Below, piece after piece: positions 7,631 through 11,856 of a stretch of 11,856 bases of DNA. The stretch covers positions 1-11,856 of the forward strand of contig JAEZZU010000036.1 in assembly GCA_023418355.1 (NCBI GenBank), written 5' to 3'. Both the position numbers and the translations under genes were made by a program. The stretch comes from Pseudomonadota bacterium (GTDB lineage: Bacteria > Pseudomonadota > Gammaproteobacteria > Burkholderiales > Burkholderiaceae_C). Below the pieces are notes generated by a model, which was given only the letters and a program-made list of their open reading frames with translations, was not told where the DNA came from and searched no databases. Numbering within the stretch: position 1 is the first letter of the stretch; every line of letters begins with the position of its first letter.

Positions 7631-8431
7631 TCAGTCAGGCAGGTTGCCAGCGCCGCGACCCAGCCACTTCTGCGAATAGGCTTCAATGGTTCCGTCGGTC
7701 TTGGCGGTGCGCAGGATCTCGTTGACCTTGTCCAGCAGCGCGGTTTCACCCTTGCGCACGCCGATGTAGTTGGGCGAGTCCTTGATCAGTAGCTTGTATT
7801 CGGCCTGCACCTTGGGGTTCTTCTGGAGAGCAGCAGCGGCCACGGCAGCGCCCACGGCCACGAACTGGGTCTGCTGGCTCATGAAGGCGGCCATGGTGGA
7901 GTTGTCGTCTTCAAAGCGCTGGATCTTCAGCGTCTTGGGGGCCAGCTCCTGCAGGGCATCGTCCTGGATGGTGCCGCGGGTCACGGCCAGGGTCTTGCCG
8001 CTCAGGTCATCAAAGCTCTTGATGGCGATGTCCTTGGGGCCGAACACGGCCTGGAAGAAAGGCGCATAGGCCACGGTGAAGTCGATCACCTTGGCGCGTT
8101 CTTCGTTCTTGCCCAGTGCGGAGACGATCAGGTCAATCTTCTTGGCCTGCAGGTAGGGAATGCGGTTGGGGGTGCTCACGGGCACGAACTCGGCCTTTAC
8201 GCCCAGCTTGTCGGCAATCAGCTGCGCCACGGCCACGTCCATGCCGGTGGGCTTGAAGTCAGGACCCATGTAGCCATACGGTGGGTAGTCGGTAGGAATG
8301 CCCAGTGCGATGGACTTCTTGTCCAAGATGTTCTGCAGCGACTTGTCTTCCTGGGCATAGGCACCGGAAGCAACGGTCAGGGCAGTCACAGCAACAGCGC
8401 TGGCGGCAAAAAGGCGGCGGGTCAGGGACAT
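7631..8431 (-). CDS. Periplasmic amino acid-type substrate-binding protein (SBP_bac_3)
   Basis: A 266-residue periplasmic binding protein. A signal peptide covers 1-26 (MSLTRRLFAAS..., probable cut AYA|QEDK). The family-3 fold is evident from GIPTDYPPYGYM (44-55), the KKIDLIVSA segment (97-105), Arg112 of NEERAKVIDFT (expected to bind the ligand carboxylate) and TRGT (151-154). Two positions deviate: the usual TxER threonine appears as Asn109, and the acidic residue that commonly holds the alpha-amino group in the second lobe appears as Gly194 (QFVAVGAAVAAAAL). The ligand may therefore not be a plain alpha-amino acid. ATG 8431 has GGAG eight bases upstream. It is the first gene of the importer operon, read from the sigma-54-like promoter at 8476-8492 and divergent from the rpiR-like gene. 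Confidence 0.94.
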   Translation of the reverse strand: MSLTRRLFAASAVAVTALTVASGAYAQEDKSLQNILDKKSIALGIPTDYPPYGYMGPDFKPTGMDVAVAQLIADKLGVKAEFVPVSTPNRIPYLQAKKIDLIVSALGKNEERAKVIDFTVAYAPFFQAVFGPKDIAIKSFDDLSGKTLAVTRGTIQDDALQELAPKTLKIQRFEDDNSTMAAFMSQQTQFVAVGAAVAAAALQKNPKVQAEYKLLIKDSPNYIGVRKGETALLDKVNEILRTAKTDGTIEAYSQKWLGRGAGNLPD

Positions 8432-8467
8432 GTTGAACACTCCGTGGAACAAAAAGTTGCAGATGGA

Positions 8468-8480
8468 GTGCTCTGAGCAC
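8468..8480. promoter_or_regulatory. 13-bp palindrome overlapping the -12 element
   Basis: GTGCTC-T-GAGCAC is a perfect 6-1-6 palindrome at 8468-8480. It covers about -15 to -3 of the predicted importer promoter, where a bound protein would block polymerase. It could be an operator or chance. Nothing similar was noticed elsewhere in the intergenic region. Confidence 0.3.
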
Positions 8481-8492
8481 AGACCGTGCCAG
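8476..8492 (-). promoter_or_regulatory. Sigma-54 (RpoN) -24/-12 promoter of the importer operon
   Basis: Read on the minus strand, 8492 to 8476 is CTGGCACGGTCTGTGCT. Against the RpoN consensus YTGGCACGRNNNTTGCW it has one mismatch (G for the first T of TTGC). The invariant GG (8490-8489) and GC (8478-8477) are exactly ten bases apart. The predicted start of transcription is near 8465, leaving a leader of about 34 bases with a good ribosome binding site before ATG 8431. A sigma-54 promoter needs an ATP-driven activator bound upstream. Confidence 0.65.
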
Positions 8493-8577
8493 CTTTTTGA
8501 AATCTGAGTTTCAGCATTACTGTCGTGCGGTTTCAGCAGTCAGATGCAGGCTGGGGCTTTGTATACAGAAACGGTTG

Positions 8578-8590
8578 CAAGCCTTTGATT
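8578..8590 (-). promoter_or_regulatory. IHF-type DNA-bending site
   Basis: On the minus strand, 8590 to 8578 reads AATCAAAGGCTTG, a full match to the IHF core consensus WATCAANNNNTTR. It sits about 113-125 bp upstream of the predicted sigma-54 transcript start, between that promoter and the distal repeat cluster, where IHF usually bends DNA to bring an activator to RpoN polymerase. The consensus is short, so the position is what makes it persuasive. The flanking stretches 8493-8577 and 8591-8660 show no other clear motif. Confidence 0.5.
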
Positions 8591-8660
8591 CACAAGGTGG
8601 CTCAGGCTGCGTGCAAACAGGCATTGCTTTTGCATGGCAGGTGTTGAACATGAAACCAAA

Positions 8661-8728
8661 GTGCCAGTATTTCAAGAAATTGGCACAAAAGTTTCAGAAG
8701 TTGGTGCAAACCGTCTCCATGTTGGTGC
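8661..8728. promoter_or_regulatory. Operator/enhancer array: TTGG(C/T)(A/G)C half-sites every 21 bp
   Basis: TTGGCAC at 8680-8686, TTGGTGC at 8701-8707 and TTGGTGC at 8722-8728 start exactly 21 bp apart, two DNA turns, so they face the same side of the helix. The first is also the right arm of an interrupted palindrome, GTGCCA (8661-8666) with TGGCAC (8681-8686). The first two repeats are preceded by TTTCA (8670-8674 and 8692-8696). The array lies 34-101 bases before the rpiR-like start and about 196-263 bp upstream of the predicted importer transcript start. A weak TTGAAC/TATTTC promoter (8644-8649, 8668-8673, 18-base spacer) for the rpiR-like gene would be overlapped by it. The binding protein could be the RpiR regulator or a sigma-54 activator. 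Confidence 0.6.
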
Positions 8729-8747
8729 GGTGCACCACGTTGGAGAC
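8713..8747. promoter_or_regulatory. 35-bp nested palindrome just upstream of the rpiR-like gene
   Basis: The outer arms GTCTCCA (8713-8719) and TGGAGAC (8741-8747) are perfect 7-bp complements. Inside them, TGGTGC (8723-8728) and GCACCA (8732-8737) are perfect 6-bp complements around GGT. The spacing is symmetric (7-3-6-3-6-3-7). The right end is 14 bases before the ATG at 8762, so it would lie at or after the start of transcription. It fits an autoregulatory operator, or an RNA hairpin in the leader of the rpiR-like mRNA. Confidence 0.55.
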
Positions 8748-8761
8748 ACAAGGCCTTTTGT

Positions 8762-9634
8762 ATGACGCACACCGCTACTGCCACCACGCTGGAATCACGC
8801 ATACGCCATGTCTATGGCGCGCTCTCGGAAGCTGAACGCAAGATTGCCGATGTGGTGCTGGCCCGCCAGCGCGAGCTGCTGGGCTACTCGGCCACGGAGC
8901 TGGCCCATCTGGCAGGCACGTCCAAGTCCAGCGCCGCGCGTTTTTTCCGCAGCCTGGGCTATGCCGGGTATGACGAGTTTCGCCATGCCCTGCGCCAGGC
9001 TCAGGAGCAGCAGTCACCACTGGCACGCATGCAGGGCAAGCGCAGCCGCGACAGTTTGGCCCAGCAGTTTCAGGCGCATCTGCAGCTCGATGCCGCACGC
9101 CTGAATGAATGGGCCGACGCCGTGCCGCAAGCGCAGCTCGACGCCGCGCTGGCCCTGCTGCGCAAGGCACGCAAGGTCTGGGTGGTGGGCTACCGCCACA
9201 GCCACCTGACGGCGTTCTATGCGCAGTCGCTGCTGGCCCAGGTGCGGCCCGAGGTATTCACGCTCAACGACGCTGCCGGGCGCGAGGCCGATCTGCTGGC
9301 CTGCGCCAGCGACAAGGACGTGGTGCTGGCGGTGGACTTTCGCCGCCGCAGCACGCGCTTGCCCCAGGTGCTGGCGGCCGCACGCACCGTGGGTGCGCAG
9401 ACCATGGTGCTGACGGACGCGCCCGTGTCCGCACTGGCCATGCAGGCGCAGGTGGTGCTGCGCTGCGGTGCCAGCAGCCCGCAGGGGCTGTTTGATTCCT
9501 ATGTCTGCGGCGTCAGCCTGGTGAATTTTCTGGCTGCCACATTGGCGCAGCAGTTGCGCAACGCCACGCAGGACCGGCTGGCACGCATCGAACGTCTGCA
9601 TGTGGCCTTGAACGATCTGGAACCGCAGCTGTGA
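8762..9634 (+). CDS. RpiR-family transcriptional regulator (HTH plus SIS domain)
   Basis: A 290-residue regulator. The N-terminal HTH_6 domain covers about 10-80, with the helix-turn-helix near YSATELAHLAGTSKSSAARF (42-61). A SIS domain covers about 130-260 (KVWVVGYRHSHLTAF, 138-152; DVVLAVDFRRRSTRLPQV, 186-203). In sugar-responsive members the SIS loops read roughly GxGxS and SxSGxT; here they read GYRHSH and DFRRRS, so the effector is probably not a phosphosugar. I recall similar FRR-type loops in RpiR proteins beside amino acid or hydantoin genes. AAGG at 8750-8753, eight bases upstream, supports ATG 8762. It is divergent from the importer and 46 bases upstream of dpaL, so it probably controls both units through the 8661-8747 sites. 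Confidence 0.92.
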   Translation: MTHTATATTLESRIRHVYGALSEAERKIADVVLARQRELLGYSATELAHLAGTSKSSAARFFRSLGYAGYDEFRHALRQAQEQQSPLARMQGKRSRDSLAQQFQAHLQLDAARLNEWADAVPQAQLDAALALLRKARKVWVVGYRHSHLTAFYAQSLLAQVRPEVFTLNDAAGREADLLACASDKDVVLAVDFRRRSTRLPQVLAAARTVGAQTMVLTDAPVSALAMQAQVVLRCGASSPQGLFDSYVCGVSLVNFLAATLAQQLRNATQDRLARIERLHVALNDLEPQL

Positions 9635-9646
9635 CGGCTGCTGCGG
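9623..9646 (+). other. Hairpin spanning the rpiR-like stop codon
   Basis: CCGCAGC (9623-9629) pairs with GCTGCGG (9640-9646) around a ten-base loop that contains the TGA at 9632-9634. CTTTTT follows at 9660-9665, 13 bases after the stem, so it is not a standard terminator. It may reduce read-through into dpaL or protect the mRNA; chance is possible in GC-rich DNA. Confidence 0.3.
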
Positions 9647-9680
9647 ACTTTACGAACCCTCTTTTTCCCCGAAAGCCTGT

Positions 9681-10919
9681 ATGACTGCTTCCGTACTCCC
9701 CCCTCTGTCCGTTGAATGCCTGGCCAACCCCAAGGCCAACCGCATGACCCCCTATGGCGCACGCCGCAGTGAAATTCTGGGCGCCGATGCGCTGGCACTG
9801 GCGCAGCGTGAACTTTCCCAATGGCAGGGCTACGCCGTCACCCCGCTGCACAGCCTGCCCGCACTGGCACAGGCGATGGGCGTGGCCAGCGTGCACTACA
9901 AGGACGAAGGCAGCCGCTTTGGTCTGGGCAGCTTCAAGGCACTCGGCGGTGCCTATGCCGTGGCGCGCCTGCTGAGCCGTGAGTTGGGCGCCAAGCTGGG
10001 CCGCACGCTGAGCACGCAGGACCTGCTCACGCCCGAGCTGCGCGCGCTGTGCGCGGACATCACCGTGACCTGCGCGACCGATGGCAACCACGGCCGCTCC
10101 GTCGCCTGGGGTGCGCAGCTGTTTGGCTGCCAGTGTGTGATCTATATCCACGCCACCGTGAGCGAAGGCCGCAAGGACGCGATTGCCCAATACGGCGCAC
10201 AGGTGGTGCGTACTGCTGGCAACTATGACGATGCCGTGCGCCAGGCCGATCTGGATGCCAAGCAGCATGGCCGTTTTGTGATTTCCGACACGTCGTATCC
10301 CGGCTATATGGATGTGCCGCGCGACGTGATGCAGGGCTACCAGCTCATGGTGGAAGAAGCTGCGCAGCAGCTGCCCGAGTGCCCCACGCATATCTTTGTG
10401 CAGGCCGGGGTCGGTGGGCTGGCAGCAGCTGTCTGCGGCTACTTCTGGGAGCGCGATGCGGGTGACCGCCCCATCTACGTGGTGGTGGAGCCGGACAAGG
10501 CCGACTGCCTCACGCAAAGCGCCAAGGCGGGCGAGCTGACAGCGGTAACGGGCGATATCGACACGCTGATGGCCGGTCTGGCCTGCGGCGAGGTGTCACA
10601 TCTGGCCTGGGAAATTCTGGAAAAGGGCACGGACGCCTTCTGCGTGATCCCCGACGAAGCCGCCGTGGCCGCCATGCGCCTGATGGCCCATCCGCTGGGT
10701 AACGACCCCGTGATCGTGGCTGGTGAATCCGCTGTGGCCGGTGTGGCGGCTGCGATTGCCGCCTGCCAGAGCGATGCAGCCAAACAGACGCTGGGCCTGA
10801 CTGCCGACAGCCGCATTCTGTTCTTTGGCTCCGAAGCTGCGACCGATCCCGTGCTGTACGAACAGCTGGTCGGCGAAAGTGCCGAAGCCGTGGCCGCCCG
10901 CGCCAAGGAGCGCGCATGA
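9681..10919 (+). CDS. dpaL: 2,3-Diaminopropionate ammonia-lyase (PLP-dependent)
   Basis: A 412-residue fold-type II PLP enzyme of the DpaL/YgeX family, which turns D- or L-2,3-diaminopropionate into pyruvate and two ammonia in the cytoplasm. The PLP lysine is Lys86 in GSRFGLGSFKALGGAYA (77-93), very like E. coli YgeX around Lys77. Asp134 (ATDGNHGRS, 132-140) and Asp203 (SDTSYPGY) match E. coli Asp120 and Asp189; their spacing of 69 is identical. The phosphate loop is GVGGL (243-247). Length fits the family (about 400). The start ATG 9681 has only a weak ribosome binding site (GAAAG); the next in-frame ATG is residue 22. It follows the rpiR-like gene by 46 bases and overlaps the hydrolase gene by ATGA, pointing to one operon. 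Threonine dehydratase-like enzymes are the main alternative, but the GSRFGL motif favours DpaL. Confidence 0.94.
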   Translation: MTASVLPPLSVECLANPKANRMTPYGARRSEILGADALALAQRELSQWQGYAVTPLHSLPALAQAMGVASVHYKDEGSRFGLGSFKALGGAYAVARLLSRELGAKLGRTLSTQDLLTPELRALCADITVTCATDGNHGRSVAWGAQLFGCQCVIYIHATVSEGRKDAIAQYGAQVVRTAGNYDDAVRQADLDAKQHGRFVISDTSYPGYMDVPRDVMQGYQLMVEEAAQQLPECPTHIFVQAGVGGLAAAVCGYFWERDAGDRPIYVVVEPDKADCLTQSAKAGELTAVTGDIDTLMAGLACGEVSHLAWEILEKGTDAFCVIPDEAAVAAMRLMAHPLGNDPVIVAGESAVAGVAAAIAACQSDAAKQTLGLTADSRILFFGSEAATDPVLYEQLVGESAEAVAARAKERA

Positions 10920-11856
10920 GCGAGCTGAAGTCTTTGCGCATTGACGGTGCACGCCTGCTGCAGCGCCTGCGGGATCTGGGCCAGTTTGGTGCACTCGAAG
11001 GGGGCGGCACCAACCGCCTGGCGCTGAGCGATGCGGACAAGGCCGCGCGCGACTGGACTGTGCAGCAAATGCGCGACCTGGGCATGGAGGTGCAGATCGA
11101 TGCCGTGGGCAACGTGGTGGCCACCTATGCGGGCACCGATGCCGACGCGCTGCCCGTGATGACCGGCAGCCATATCGACACTGTGCGCACCGGCGGTCTG
11201 TACGACGGCAACTATGGCGTGATGGCCGGGCTGGAAGTGGTGGCCACGCTGCGCGATGCAGGCTTGCGCACGCGCCGCCCGATCCAGGTGGCGTTCTTCA
11301 CGAACGAGGAGGGCGCACGCTTTCAGCCGGACATGCTGGGCAGCTTGGTGATGGTCGGTGGCACGCCGCTGGAGCAAGCGCTGGACATCCGAGCCGTGGA
11401 CAACGGCGCCCGTCTGGGCGATGAGCTGCAGCGCATTGGCTACGCAGGCGCCACCCCCGTGGGTGCGCCCCAGGTGCACCGCTTTGTGGAACTGCACATT
11501 GAACAAGGCCCGGTGCTGGAGCAGCAGGGCATGGAGATTGGCGTGGTCGAGGGCGTGCAGGGCATCTGCTGGATGGAGCTGCACTTTCAGGGTACGAGCA
11601 ACCACGCAGGCACCACGCCCATGGCGCTGCGCCATGACGCAGGCATGTGCGCCATGCGCGTGGCGGCCTTTGTGGCGGATCTGGTGCAGCGCTACGGCGG
11701 CCGCCAGCTGGGCACTGTGGGGGCGCTGCAGCTCAAGCCCAATCTGATCAATGTGATCCCCAGCGAGGCGCTGATGACCGTGGATCTGCGCAACACCGAC
11801 GGCCAGCGCCTGCGCGATGCACAGGCCGAAGTGCTGGCCTTTGCGCGTGGGCTGGC
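10916..11856 (+). CDS. M20-family Zn-dependent amidohydrolase (N-carbamoyl amino acid/allantoate type), 3' truncated by window
   Basis: The first 313 residues of a family that normally has about 410; the reading frame is open to the window end. Zinc ligands follow the carbamoylase/allantoate amidohydrolase pattern: His86 (GSHIDTV), bridging Asp97 (GGLYDGNYG), Glu131 as general base and Glu132 as ligand (FTNEEGARF), and His194 (ELHIEQGPVLE). The dimerisation-domain substrate motif SNHAGTTPMALRHDA is at 228-242. The last ligand, a C-terminal His, would be beyond the window. The family cleaves N-carbamoyl or similar C-N bonds of amino acids, releasing a free amino group. The start overlaps the dpaL stop (ATGA) and has AAGGAG five bases upstream, so translation is coupled to dpaL. 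E. coli also places a peptidase-like M20 gene (ygeY) next to its dpaL (ygeX). The exact substrate cannot be read from sequence. Confidence 0.93.
   Translation, partial: MSELKSLRIDGARLLQRLRDLGQFGALEGGGTNRLALSDADKAARDWTVQQMRDLGMEVQIDAVGNVVATYAGTDADALPVMTGSHIDTVRTGGLYDGNYGVMAGLEVVATLRDAGLRTRRPIQVAFFTNEEGARFQPDMLGSLVMVGGTPLEQALDIRAVDNGARLGDELQRIGYAGATPVGAPQVHRFVELHIEQGPVLEQQGMEIGVVEGVQGICWMELHFQGTSNHAGTTPMALRHDAGMCAMRVAAFVADLVQRYGGRQLGTVGALQLKPNLINVIPSEALMTVDLRNTDGQRLRDAQAEVLAFARGL

Noticed and set aside
8680..8696. A second sigma-54-like promoter on the + strand (TTGGCAC with TTTCA) for the rpiR-like gene, and a mirror one on the minus strand at 8651-8667
   Set aside because: Both have the -24 GG but carry TC where the nearly invariant -12 GC is needed; they are better explained as arms of the operator-like repeats.
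8701..8737. NtrC-type binding site (TGCACC-N5-GGTGCA)
   Set aside because: GGTGCA and TGCACC halves are present, but their order and spacing do not make the inward-facing NtrC dyad, so only half-site resemblance can be claimed.
8497..8835. A 112-codon + strand frame in the divergent regulatory region
   Set aside because: It runs out of frame into the rpiR-like gene, has no family resemblance, and overlaps the IHF-like site and operator array.
9513..10517. A 334-codon open frame antisense to the rpiR-like gene end and dpaL
   Set aside because: The product has shadow-frame composition (His, Gln, Ala-rich), no motif, and overlaps two well-supported genes.
10475..11635. A 386-codon open frame antisense to dpaL and the amidohydrolase
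   Set aside because: The + strand frames carry intact catalytic motifs; the antisense product has none and reflects codon bias.

Overview
The window is a GC-rich chromosomal segment, most likely from the Burkholderiales, family Comamonadaceae (Comamonas, Delftia or Acidovorax type). This is inferred from the gene order cytochrome c4 - resB - ccsA, the codon use, and a GCTAGCGCT-type intergenic hairpin that I recall from that family. There is no sign of mobile elements, CRISPR arrays, tRNA or rRNA. Genes are tightly packed and nearly all are recognisable.

Left part (1-4360, + strand): a di-haem cytochrome c4 ends at its own rho-independent terminator. It is followed by resB and ccsA, which overlap by 4 bases (ATGA). 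ResB and CcsA are the two membrane subunits of System II cytochrome c maturation, which carries haem across the membrane and attaches it to CXXCH motifs such as the two in the c4 protein. Middle (4324-5359): a bidirectional terminator separates ccsA from a convergent 64-residue Pmp3/YqaE-like membrane peptide. A divergent PEBP/YbhB-like protein follows and ends at a long imperfect inverted repeat with a T-tract.

Right part (5378-11856): this looks like one catabolic locus. A four-gene polar amino acid ABC importer lies on the minus strand (binding protein, two permeases, ATPase, in transcription order). Divergent from it on the + strand are an RpiR-family regulator (HTH plus SIS), a PLP-dependent 2,3-diaminopropionate ammonia-lyase (dpaL) and, overlapping it by 4 bases, an M20-family zinc amidohydrolase of the N-carbamoyl-amino-acid/allantoate hydrolase type that runs off the window. 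A reasonable reading is uptake of a diaminopropionate derivative, removal of an N-substituent, and deamination to pyruvate and ammonia.

The 330-base region between the two divergent units (8432-8761) is the most interesting part. It holds a near-consensus sigma-54 (-24/-12) promoter for the importer, a full-consensus IHF-type site about 115 bp upstream of the predicted start, and, 196-282 bp upstream, a cluster of TTGG(C/T)(A/G)C half-sites repeating exactly every 21 bp and running into a 35-bp nested palindrome. This is the layout of an enhancer-dependent promoter, yet no sigma-54 activator is encoded in the window; the only local regulator is RpiR-type.
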